Part shown: piece after piece, positions 27,564 to 33,342 of the stretch
How positions within the stretch are numbered: position 1 is the stretch's first letter
Layout of the letters: each line of letters starts with the position of its first letter
Source: SAR116 cluster bacterium AG-335-B03
Lineage (GTDB): Bacteria > Pseudomonadota > Alphaproteobacteria > Puniceispirillales > Marisalimonadaceae
Direction of reading: 5' to 3'
Length of the DNA stretch: 35,362 nt
Assembly: GCA_003282435.1 (NCBI GenBank)
Contig: QBZG01000013.1
Span: 1-35,362 of the forward strand
Translations under genes and position numbers: made by a program
Notes under the pieces: generated by a model
The model's database searches: none
Seen by the model: the letters and a program-made list of their open reading frames with translations, nothing else
Told to the model about the DNA's origin: nothing

Positions 27564-28757
27564 ATGATGATTAACATTAATCAAGTAATTGAAGATATGG
27601 ATTTAAAAGGTAATCCCTCCAAGCACAGAATAGTTGTGGCAATGTCTGGGGGCGTTGATTCCTCTGTCACAGCTGCATTACTTGTTGAAGCGGGTTTTGA
27701 TGTAGTAGGTTTAACTATGCAGTTGTATGATCATGGTCAGGCGCTTCAAAAAAAGGGAGCATGTTGTGCAGGATCAGATATAAATGATGCAAGATTAGTC
27801 TCAAGTAAACTTCAAATTCCACATTATGTATTAAACTATGAAAATCTTTTTCAAGATCAAGTAATGGAAGACTTTGCTGATTCATATCTTCGAGGAGAAA
27901 CACCTATTCCTTGTGTAAGATGTAATCAAACAGTTAAGTTTATAGACATGCTTGATAGGGCTAAAAAATTAGGTGCAAGTGCTATGGCAACTGGACATTA
28001 TATTAGAAGAAGAAAAAATACAGGTACTCCAAGCTTGTATAAGGGAATAGATTCTTCAAAAGATCAGTCATATTTTTTGTTTGCTACAACAAAAAGTCAA
28101 CTTGAATTCTTAAGATTTCCTTTAGGTTCATTAACAAAAAAAGAAACTAGGTCTGTAGCAAGAAAATATAATCTTGATGTTGCAGAAAAACCAGACAGTC
28201 AAGATATATGCTTTGTTCCAGATGGGAGGTATGCAGATGTTGTTCGTAAATTAAGACCAGGAAGTATTGATATTGGAGATATTGTTGATATTGAGGGAAA
28301 AAAATTGGGTCAACATAATGGTATCATTGATTTTACCATAGGACAAAGAAAGGGCATAGGAATTGGTGGCAGAAAAGGAGTTGATGACAATAATTCACTC
28401 TTATATGTTATTGCCCTGGATGCAAAAAAAAAACAGGTGATAGTAGGCTCTAAAGATTATTTGGCTTGTAAAAAAATTAAAATTACAAAATGTAATTGGA
28501 TAATAGATCGACCTCATAATAAAGAATTTAAAATTTTAGTAAAATTAAGAAATACTTCAAATCCAGTTGTAGGAAAAATTAAAGTTGACTTTAAAACTGG
28601 TACTTCTGAATTAGATTTTGATGAACCTCAATTTGGAGTTTCAACAGGGCAAGCGGCCGTATTTTATAATACTAAAGATCATTCCCACGTTTTAGGTGGT
28701 GGATGGATAACAGATGCCCCAAATATGCTAGATTTGAATAATTTTATTAATGCATAA
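27564..28757 (+). CDS. mnmA: tRNA-specific 2-thiouridylase
   Basis: A 397-aa ATP-pyrophosphatase that places sulfur on U34 of tRNA-Lys, -Glu and -Gln. The PP-loop AMSGGVDSSVTA is near residues 27-38. Catalytic cysteines are C117 in IPCVRCN (nucleophile, with C120 nearby) and C216 in SQDICFVPDG. GHYIRRR and FTIGQRKGIGIG are family motifs. Two in-frame ATGs begin the gene; the first follows the fdx stop by 2 bp. Its sulfur ultimately comes from a cysteine desulfurase such as the one two genes upstream. Its last 8 bp overlap the following gene. Confidence 0.95.
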   Translation: MMININQVIEDMDLKGNPSKHRIVVAMSGGVDSSVTAALLVEAGFDVVGLTMQLYDHGQALQKKGACCAGSDINDARLVSSKLQIPHYVLNYENLFQDQVMEDFADSYLRGETPIPCVRCNQTVKFIDMLDRAKKLGASAMATGHYIRRRKNTGTPSLYKGIDSSKDQSYFLFATTKSQLEFLRFPLGSLTKKETRSVARKYNLDVAEKPDSQDICFVPDGRYADVVRKLRPGSIDIGDIVDIEGKKLGQHNGIIDFTIGQRKGIGIGGRKGVDDNNSLLYVIALDAKKKQVIVGSKDYLACKKIKITKCNWIIDRPHNKEFKILVKLRNTSNPVVGKIKVDFKTGTSELDFDEPQFGVSTGQAAVFYNTKDHSHVLGGGWITDAPNMLDLNNFINA

Positions 28758-29418
28758 ATTAGATCATGTTGTTATAGCGGCTAATAATTTGGATGAGGGA
28801 ACTTCTTACGTAGAAAATAAGTTAAATGTTAAACTAAGTAATATTGGTTATCATAAAGATATGGGTACACATAATAGGGTAGTTAAGATAAGTAAAAGTG
28901 TTTACTTAGAAGTTATTTCAATAGATCCCAACTGTGGACATTTAAATACCAAAAGATGGTTTAATTTAGATAGTCTGAAATTACAATCCCAGTTAAGAAA
29001 ATCACCTCAAGTAATAGGTTATGTTATTGAAAATGAAGATATAAAAATCCTAAAATATTATGAACCTTTTTTTAAAGCATCACGAGGTGAGTATAAATGG
29101 AAATTTGCTATGCCAGGCACTAACGCTAGTATTTTAGCAGATCAATCTCATCTAAATGGCATTATTCCAAGTATAATAAACTGGGAAAGTGAAAAGCCTA
29201 TTAATAAAATGCAAGATAACCACTTAAATTTAGAAAAAATACAGGTTCTATTATCAGAAAGCCAATCAACCTATAAGAATTTTATAAACTCTTTAGGAGC
29301 TATTGAAAAACTTACATTTTCAATAACTAAAGAAAAAAATAATTTGTCAAAGGTTGATTATCCTAAATTAAAAATAGATATAGAAGACAAAATAAGAGAT
29401 ACAATCATTACGTTATAA
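28750..29418 (+). CDS. Glyoxalase-like (VOC superfamily) protein
   Basis: A 222-aa protein whose start, LDHVVIAANNLDEGTSYVE, is the typical opening strand-helix of a vicinal-oxygen-chelate module, followed by HNRVVKISKSVYLEVISIDP (about 34-60). It resembles the Glyoxalase_3 (PF13468) group of unknown substrate. The His at residue 6 and Glu in YLEVIS are possible metal ligands. Translation is coupled to mnmA through an 8-bp overlap (the ATG lies in the mnmA end). The C-terminal ~70 residues are not recognised. Confidence 0.75.
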   Translation: MHKLDHVVIAANNLDEGTSYVENKLNVKLSNIGYHKDMGTHNRVVKISKSVYLEVISIDPNCGHLNTKRWFNLDSLKLQSQLRKSPQVIGYVIENEDIKILKYYEPFFKASRGEYKWKFAMPGTNASILADQSHLNGIIPSIINWESEKPINKMQDNHLNLEKIQVLLSESQSTYKNFINSLGAIEKLTFSITKEKNNLSKVDYPKLKIDIEDKIRDTIITL

Positions 29419-29438
29419 GTTTTTTTCTTCGTAATAAC

Positions 29439-29467
29439 TTGACTGCAAAATAATTTATATTTAGTAA
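29439..29467 (+). promoter_or_regulatory. Promoter of tRNA-Met
   Basis: TTGACT (29439-29444) and TAGTAA (29462-29467) with exact 17-bp spacing lie 14 bp before the tRNA. Confidence 0.45.
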
Positions 29468-29481
29468 CTATCTTACCGTAA

Positions 29482-29558
29482 GGCGGAGTAGCTCAGCTGG
29501 TTAGAGCACCGGAATCATAATCCGGGTGTCGGGGGTTCAAGTCCCTCCTCCGCTACCA
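29482..29558 (+). tRNA. tRNA-Met (CAU), elongator type
   Basis: 77 nt including an encoded CCA. The acceptor GGCGGAG/CTCCGCT pairs with a G1-U72 wobble; the D arm has AGCTGGTTA; the anticodon stem CCGGA/TCCGG holds loop ATCATAA with anticodon CAT at 29516-29518; the T arm has TTCAAGT. The sequence looks like alphaproteobacterial elongator tRNA-Met rather than initiator (no C1-A72 mismatch, no GGG/CCC anticodon stem) or tRNA-Ile2. The 3' part (29511-29558) is the attachment site of the islands that follow and is repeated at 31353 and 33295. Only this copy has the 5' half and is functional. Confidence 0.97.
29511..29558 (+). repeat. attL core: 48-bp 3' end of tRNA-Met
   Basis: From the anticodon stem to CCA, this stretch is identical by eye to 31353-31400 and 33295-33342. 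tRNA 3' ends are the classic target of tyrosine integrases, and an element restores the tRNA on insertion, leaving such direct repeats. Confidence 0.85.
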
Positions 29559-29607
29559 AAAAACAAATAAAATCAACAGTTTAATATTTCACTGCTTTCA
29601 GGTCTTC

Positions 29608-29627
29608 AGTTATACACAGTTATACAC
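29608..29627 (+). repeat. Two abutting agttatacac repeats at the island left end
   Basis: agttatacac occurs at 29608-29617 and again at 29618-29627, 50 bp after the tRNA. The same 10-mer pair appears, at 13-bp spacing, in both right-end modules (31273 and 31286; 33215 and 33228). Position and pairing suggest integrase arm-type sites. TTATACACA also fits the loose DnaA-box pattern, an alternative reading. Confidence 0.5.
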
Positions 29628-29640
29628 TAAAATTAGGACT

Positions 29641-29879
29641 ATGAATAAGAACCTTACAATACAAATAATTAATGTATCTAAAGGTCTTTCTTTATACAAA
29701 ACTGTTAGAAGTCCTTATTATTTTGCTTGAATTTGGGATCCTATTGATAAAAAATATCTTTAGTAGGGGGTAGTTTAAGAGATATTCAAATGATGGTAGG
29801 TCATTTTTCTTTGCAAACTACACAAAGATATATTGAAGCAGATAGTCAATCACAAAGGAAAGTAATTGATTTGATATGA
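29641..29879 (+). pseudogene. Tyrosine recombinase (phage integrase) relic
   Basis: Both ends of an integrase remain with the middle lost. 29641-29760 encodes an N-terminal arm domain beginning MNKNLTIQIINVSKGLSLYK and continuing TVRSPYYFA, stop, IWDPIDKKYL, which resembles the SLYKTxRSPYWxARIWxP start of marine integrases, with a TGA replacing an expected Arg codon (CGA). After a TAG TAG and a frame change, 29769-29879 encodes the C-terminus GSLRDIQMMVGHFSLQTTQR then YIEADSQSQRKVIDLI, containing the conserved GH of box II and the catalytic Tyr. About 250 codons of a normal integrase are missing. Location right after attL is where such genes sit. Confidence 0.8.
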
Positions 29880-29933
29880 CACAGTGAAAGGAGTAATTAT
29901 GAGTTCTGTGCTCTTTTCATTACCAGTGAACTT

Positions 29934-30263
29934 TTAACTTAGAATGGTGTCTTCAAGAACTATCCCTCTATTACTAAAAGTCTTAATGATCATATCTTCA
30001 CTCTCCTTAGCATCAATTTCTTTCCAAATAGGAAGGCATGCTTTAAATGCTTTTTCATCTTTATATTCAAAAACAAAACCTAATCTTGATATATTCTCTT
30101 TGTTCCAAATTCTTAAACTTACAAAACGTAATAATCCTAATTTTTTTAATCTTTTGTAGTAAGAATCCTTTACTTGATCCCACCTTAAACTTGCAAGTTC
30201 TAACTCTTTTTCTGACATAAAATCTTGTGTGGTAAAATTAATTAACTTTGGATTAGTTCCCAT
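29934..30263 (-). CDS. Hypothetical small protein (109 aa)
   Basis: I do not recognise this gene. It encodes 109 residues with a strong GAGGA ribosome site before the ATG at 30263, so it looks translated. The N-terminal half is helical and charged (SEKELELASLRWDQVKDSYY); the middle has a strand-like RFVSLRIWNKENISRLGFVF, then KAFKACLPIWKEI. The alternation could suit a small alpha-beta (dimeric barrel) fold, but this is only a guess. There is no signal peptide, membrane segment or Cys pair. It is cargo of island A, lying between the integrase relic and the GFA gene and pointing toward the tRNA. Confidence 0.65.
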   Translation of the reverse strand: MGTNPKLINFTTQDFMSEKELELASLRWDQVKDSYYKRLKKLGLLRFVSLRIWNKENISRLGFVFEYKDEKAFKACLPIWKEIDAKESEDMIIKTFSNRGIVLEDTILS

Positions 30264-30624
30264 AAATTCCTCTTTTTCGACATTATCTAATTTATTAATG
30301 AAAAAATATAATATTAAGTGTTATTTTAATAGTATAATGTTTTCGGACTTACTTTATCTGTATAGTCATTGGATTTAAATATGATACTAACATTTTTCTT
30401 TGTTAATAATTGTTTGATTTAAATTAGAAATCTGGTCTGATAATTCTTTAATATCTAATTCTAATTTATTAAGTTTATCCTTAAACTCTTTTTCATAATA
30501 CCTTTCACCATTACTTATTTTTAAATAATTTAATAATATTACTTTCTTTATTATTGAAAAATTATTATGAATGCTAAATACATTTTATTTTTTTTTTATA
30601 TTTTTTATCTTTAATTTAGAGTGG
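30264..30624. other. Mostly non-coding spacer in island A
   Basis: 361 bp with the upstream region of the 109-aa gene and, on the minus strand, a decayed open frame (listed separately). No RNA gene or strong hairpin is visible. Confidence 0.5.
30387..30584 (-). pseudogene. Remnant open frame with a coiled-coil C-terminus
   Basis: A 65-codon frame open on the minus strand but lacking any usable start codon. The C-terminal ~45 residues (NGERYYEKEFKDKLNKLELD, then IKELSDQISNLNQTIINKEK) look like a real heptad coiled coil rather than random translation. A short ATG frame just upstream in another register (MYLAFIIIFQ) suggests a frameshift. It is probably a decayed island gene. Confidence 0.3.
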
Positions 30625-31086
30625 TTAAACCCCACTTTTTCTTGGGGGATCCTCTTTTATTTTATTAAAGATTGGTGAGGTCTCAAATTTTGCATCTATT
30701 TCATTTTTTGAAAAGTATGCTTTTGATCTACAAAAAACTTCCCTCTTTATGTCATACCAAAATGTAGGTGGATCAAATGTTCCTCCACCAATACCAGTCA
30801 TATCTTTGAAAATGTCCGCATTCCAAAAAACTGATGTCCCGCATTCAACACAAAACTTTGTTGCCACTAAATTTCCAGATTCCGTTGTATATTCAAATTT
30901 TTTTAAATCGCCAGACAATAATTCTACATTTACACTTTTAAAATAGACTGATATGCCAAATGCCGACCCAGTTCTTAATTGACAATATCTGCAGTGACAA
31001 ACTGCAGAATGTTCTGGTTTTCCGATTGTTTTATAACGAACATTTCCACATGCGCAACCTCCCTTATTTAATATTTTATCTGACAT
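30625..31086 (-). CDS. GFA-family (CENP-V/GFA domain) zinc-binding protein
   Basis: A 153-aa protein of the GFA fold, named after glutathione-dependent formaldehyde-activating enzyme. Zinc-binding cysteines are seen in GGCACGNVRYKT (about 9-20), AVCHCRYCQLRTGSAFG (about 28-44) and FCVECGTSVFW (about 77-88), the standard arrangement for two zinc sites. Most members have no proven activity, so a formaldehyde role should not be assumed. The ATG at 31086 follows GAGGG. It is intact cargo of island A. Confidence 0.88.
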   Translation of the reverse strand: MSDKILNKGGCACGNVRYKTIGKPEHSAVCHCRYCQLRTGSAFGISVYFKSVNVELLSGDLKKFEYTTESGNLVATKFCVECGTSVFWNADIFKDMTGIGGGTFDPPTFWYDIKREVFCRSKAYFSKNEIDAKFETSPIFNKIKEDPPRKSGV

Positions 31087-31537
31087 AAACTTTCCCTCTA
31101 ATTAAATAAATTACCATACTTAAATTTGATTAATAAATATTTATAAGTAAATCATAAAATAAAATTGAAATTAAAATGCTTAAATATTAACTAGTAAGGA
31201 TTAGATCTACTAGTCAGATTTACAACTTTAAAAGAATTACAACCCAAATCAAAACTACTATTAGACACAAAAAGTTATACACAAGAGTTATACACTTTAG
31301 ATATTTATCTTATAAACTATTGATTTTAATGATGAAATAGATTTAGGAAAAGGGAATCATAATCCGGGTGTCGGGGGTTCAAGTCCCTCCTCCGCTACCA
31401 ATAATATTAATAAAGTTATATAATTTGAGAAAATAATCGTTATTTATGTGCATAATATTTGAATTAATCTTAAATTAAAAAAATAAATAAATAAATCCCT
31501 TAATATTAAAACCTTAGTATTCGGAATAATTGTAAGT
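31087..31537. other. Island junction region, non-coding
   Basis: 451 bp between the GFA gene and the first five-Cys gene. It contains the right-end module of island A with the att copy, and about 137 bp of plain AT-rich DNA at the start of island B. No coding signal is seen. Confidence 0.6.
31261..31400 (+). repeat. Island right-end module, copy 1 (includes 48-bp att core at 31353-31400)
   Basis: A 140-bp block matching 33203-33342 with about 8 differences by eye and no gaps. It holds two agttatacac sites (31273-31282, 31286-31295) and ends in the tRNA-Met 3' end with CCA. The 5' half of the tRNA is missing, so it is not a working tRNA gene. It is attR of island A and attL of island B. Confidence 0.85.
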
Positions 31538-31705
31538 ATGAAAAAATGTTATATATGTAAATTTCCACACGAAGAGTTTTACAAGTGCAAAATTGACGAA
31601 AATTTTAACTTTTATAATGTATGTATAAATTGTGCCAAGTTTGAAGCATTAAATAATAAAAACTTCAAATTATTGGATGAAAATCATAATACTAAGAACT
31701 TATAA
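31538..31705 (+). CDS. Five-cysteine microprotein 1 (55 aa, zinc-ribbon-like)
   Basis: A 55-aa ORF, MKKCYICKFPHEEFYKCKID onward, with cysteines spaced C-x2-C-x9-C-x11-C-x2-C. The same spacing recurs in the next ORF, which argues that both are real genes. Paired CxxC knuckles suggest one bound zinc; DNA, RNA or protein binding is possible. The tail after the last CxxC is Asn/Lys-rich. No strong ribosome site precedes the ATG. It resembles small CxxC proteins seen in marine bacteria, which lack known function. Confidence 0.6.
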   Translation: MKKCYICKFPHEEFYKCKIDENFNFYNVCINCAKFEALNNKNFKLLDENHNTKNL

Positions 31706-31711
31706 TATCTA

Positions 31712-31828
31712 ATGTCCAAATTAAGAATAAAAGAATGTTTTAAATGTTCTAAACAAAAAGATGTGATGTATCGTTGTAGATACGATGAAATAAAAGATTG
31801 GGTATTTCTTTGTAGAAATTGTTTATAA
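31712..31828 (+). CDS. Five-cysteine microprotein 2 (38 aa, paralogue of the preceding ORF)
   Basis: A 38-aa ORF six bases after the first. It repeats the pattern C-x2-C-x9-C-x11-C-x2-C exactly, with shared Y-[KR]-C-[KR]-x-D-E in the middle (YRCRYDE against YKCKIDE). It ends straight after the last CxxC, so it is the bare domain. Close spacing suggests cotranscription and perhaps coupling. Confidence 0.6.
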   Translation: MSKLRIKECFKCSKQKDVMYRCRYDEIKDWVFLCRNCL

Positions 31829-31879
31829 CAAATTAAAAATTTATTTGGGAATACTTACAAATATGGGGGCACTTGGAAA

Positions 31880-31905
31880 AGTAAAAAAAAATAAACTTTT
31901 TTACT
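31880..31905. terminator. Possible bidirectional terminator between microproteins and Cys-rich gene
   Basis: AGTAAAAAA (31880-31888) pairs with TTTTTTACT (31897-31905), a 9-bp stem with an 8-nt loop between two convergent genes; it overlaps the stop codon of the minus-strand gene. The stem is almost all A-T, so it would be weak. Confidence 0.3.
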
Positions 31906-32038
31906 CAGAGCAGCAGTTAACTGAGTCACTACAACATCCGTCACTATAACAATTGCTGCTACATTCTCCTGTTTTGCAACCATCACTGCAACAACCATTT
32001 GCACAACAAGTATCTACATTATCTATTTGTTCAGTCAT
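31901..32038 (-). CDS. Cysteine-rich metallothionein-like peptide (45 aa)
   Basis: A 45-aa peptide beginning MTEQIDNVDTCCANGCCSDG with 11 cysteines, six of them in four... CC pairs and the rest as single residues, plus Ser, Gly, Asp and few hydrophobics. No signal peptide. The composition resembles metallothioneins or a metal-storage peptide; a modified peptide precursor is a less likely alternative because no maturation enzyme is nearby. A longer frame reaches an ATG at 32125, but the ATG at 32038 has a GAAGGAAG ribosome site, so the short form is preferred. It is divergent from the Fur-box gene pair, about 150 bp from the operator. Confidence 0.6.
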   Translation of the reverse strand: MTEQIDNVDTCCANGCCSDGCKTGECSSNCYSDGCCSDSVNCCSE

Positions 32039-32171
32039 AATAAAACTTCCTTCATATGATATAACCTTATTACATAACTTTAATATGTCTACCTTTAAAA
32101 CATACCATTCAAAACTTAAAATCAAAAACTAATTTATAAATCACGCTAAACAAAAAGAAATTTAAAAAAAA

Positions 32172-32177
32172 TTGACT
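32172..32177 (+). promoter_or_regulatory. -35 element of the Fur-box promoter
   Basis: TTGACT sits 11 bp before the Fur-type palindrome. At 17-bp spacing the -10 (AATTAT, 32195-32200) falls inside the palindrome, the arrangement expected for iron-dependent repression. Confidence 0.45.
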
Positions 32178-32188
32178 TATTTTTCAGT

Positions 32189-32207
32189 AATGATAATTAT
32201 TATCATT
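32189..32207. promoter_or_regulatory. Fur-type operator (perfect 19-bp palindrome)
   Basis: AATGATAAT-T-ATTATCATT is a perfect 9-1-9 inverted repeat and closely follows the classic Fur box (GATAATGATAATCATTATC). It lies 33 bp before the 161-aa gene and overlaps a likely -10. In alphaproteobacteria Fur homologues may act as manganese (Mur) or iron regulators, so the metal is not fixed by the site. Confidence 0.75.
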
Positions 32208-32240
32208 ATCAAATAACATTTAATTTAAGAAAGATCTTTT

Positions 32241-32726
32241 ATGAATCCTATTAAAATTTCAGAACTAAATGATGTTGATTATCTCTTCATTGGATGTATC
32301 AGAGAATGGGTTAAGGCAGTTTTTTATGCTCAAAATCCAATGCCTATTTTAAAATATTTGCTCTCTAATCATAAAATTCCAAAAACAATGATACCAATAG
32401 ATGATTTAATGAGATCAGTCGTTTTATCTCGTGTTAAGAAACTTGATTTTAGAATTTCAAATTGTTGTTTCTTAGGAGAAAGTGAAAAAGAGATACTGTC
32501 AGTAATGTATAATTATCAAATCAAAAAAGACGAAGTGGCAACAAACTTGATGGATAAAATGGTTGATAAAACATATAGAAATATTGCAATTTCATGCTCA
32601 AAATTAATATGTAAAGATTTTACTGATATTGGATTATTTTTTAATGACCCAGTCAACTATTCTGACTTTCAACCAAAAATAAATAATATTATTAATTATG
32701 ATTTTAAAAATAATAAATATGTTTAA
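32241..32726 (+). CDS. Fur-box-controlled hypothetical protein (161 aa)
   Basis: I do not recognise this with confidence. It is a 161-aa soluble, helix-rich protein without signal peptide. It has DYLFIGCIREWVKAVF near 13-28, a LLSNHKIPK segment, and FRISNCCFLGESEKEILSVM near 71-90. The C-then-LxxxE helix arrangement recalls small uncharacterised proteins found in iron-regulated loci of proteobacteria, but I hold this loosely. The Fur operator directly upstream and the HmoA-like gene 77 bp downstream point to a role under iron (or Mn) limitation. The ribosome site is weak (AAGAAAGA). Cargo of island B. Confidence 0.7.
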   Translation: MNPIKISELNDVDYLFIGCIREWVKAVFYAQNPMPILKYLLSNHKIPKTMIPIDDLMRSVVLSRVKKLDFRISNCCFLGESEKEILSVMYNYQIKKDEVATNLMDKMVDKTYRNIAISCSKLICKDFTDIGLFFNDPVNYSDFQPKINNIINYDFKNNKYV

Positions 32727-32763
32727 TTTAACGAAATTTAACTAAAATCCATTTTTAAAATAA

Positions 32764-32787
32764 TGAACATTAAAATACAAATGTTCA
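32764..32787. repeat. Inverted repeat before the HmoA-like gene
   Basis: TGAACATT and AATGTTCA flank an 8-nt spacer, 16 bp before the ATG. It could be a separate operator or a weak hairpin in the leader. Confidence 0.35.
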
Positions 32788-32803
32788 ATATTGGAGTTGA
32801 ATA

Positions 32804-33106
32804 ATGTATATCGCAATGAATAGGTTTAAAATTATTTTAGGACGTGAAACTGAATTTGAAAAGATTTGGAAGGAAAGGGATACTCATTTGGACGACGTGC
32901 CCGGTTTTAAAAAGTTCAACTTAATAAAGGGAAACAAACAAGATAACTACAGACTTTATGCGTCCCACAGCGAATGGAATTCAGAACAAGATTTTGTAAA
33001 TTGGACAAAATCGGATGCTTTCAGGCAAGCACATAAAGGTGCAGGTCAACATAGTGATATATATCTAGGTCATCCGGAATTTGAAGGTTTTGAAGTTATA
33101 ATTTAA
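32804..33106 (+). CDS. HmoA/IsdG-like antibiotic biosynthesis monooxygenase-fold protein
   Basis: A 100-aa single ABM-domain protein. The MNRFKIILGRETEFEKIWKE start, the VPGFKKFNLIKG strand, LYASHSEWNSEQDFVNWTKS and FRQAHKGAG are all typical of the HmoA/IsdG heme-degrading group, which opens heme and frees iron. The conserved W in the EWNSE/NWTKS region and the His of AHKG are the family's expected heme-pocket positions. ABM proteins also include unrelated oxygenases, so heme activity is inferred from motif and from sharing an island with a Fur box. A GGAG site precedes the ATG. It is probably cotranscribed with the 161-aa gene. Confidence 0.8.
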   Translation: MYIAMNRFKIILGRETEFEKIWKERDTHLDDVPGFKKFNLIKGNKQDNYRLYASHSEWNSEQDFVNWTKSDAFRQAHKGAGQHSDIYLGHPEFEGFEVII

Positions 33107-33202
33107 AAATCTGATATAATAATTACAAAATTTATAAATTAAAATATGTTTAACGTTGTAGAGTAGGGGACTACTTAAATATATTTCTAAATAAATTAGT
33201 TT

Positions 33203-33342
33203 TTAGGCACAAAAAGTTATACACAATAGTTATACACTTTAAATGTTAATCGTATAAACTATTTATTTTAATGATAAAATAGATTTAGGAAAAGGGAATC
33301 ATAATCCGGGTGTCGGGGGTTCAAGTCCCTCCTCCGCTACCA
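33203..33342 (+). repeat. Island right-end module, copy 2 (includes 48-bp att core at 33295-33342)
   Basis: The second copy of the 140-bp module, with agttatacac at 33215-33224 and 33228-33237 and the tRNA-Met 3' end with CCA. It marks the outer boundary of the tandem array; DNA to its right is the original chromosome or a further, unseen element. Confidence 0.85.

Larger units (their letters stand above)
29559..31400. mobile_element. Island A: small tRNA-Met-integrated element, integrase decayed
   Basis: About 1.84 kb bounded by the tRNA-Met 3' end and its 48-bp copy at 31353-31400. It contains tandem agttatacac sites, a collapsed tyrosine integrase, a 109-aa unknown gene, a decayed coiled-coil ORF and a GFA-family gene, then the shared right-end module. 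It cannot now move by itself because the integrase is broken. Confidence 0.75.
31401..33342. mobile_element. Island B: second tandem tRNA-Met-associated element with iron-type cargo
   Basis: About 1.94 kb bounded by two tRNA-Met 3' copies. It carries two five-Cys microproteins, a Cys-rich peptide, a Fur-type operator, a 161-aa unknown gene and an HmoA-like gene. No integrase trace was found, and the left-end agttatacac pair is absent, so the element is either deleted on its left or always moved in trans. Confidence 0.7.

Noticed and set aside
29899-29937. 12-codon ORF with a good AAGGAG site after the integrase relic
   Set aside because: Too short to judge; probably the start of a gene truncated by deletion. 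A partial hairpin covers the ribosome site, but evidence is thin.
31353-31400. Additional tRNA-Met genes at 31353 and 33295
   Set aside because: Both copies begin inside the anticodon stem and lack the acceptor 5' strand and D arm, so they cannot fold as tRNAs; they are att copies.
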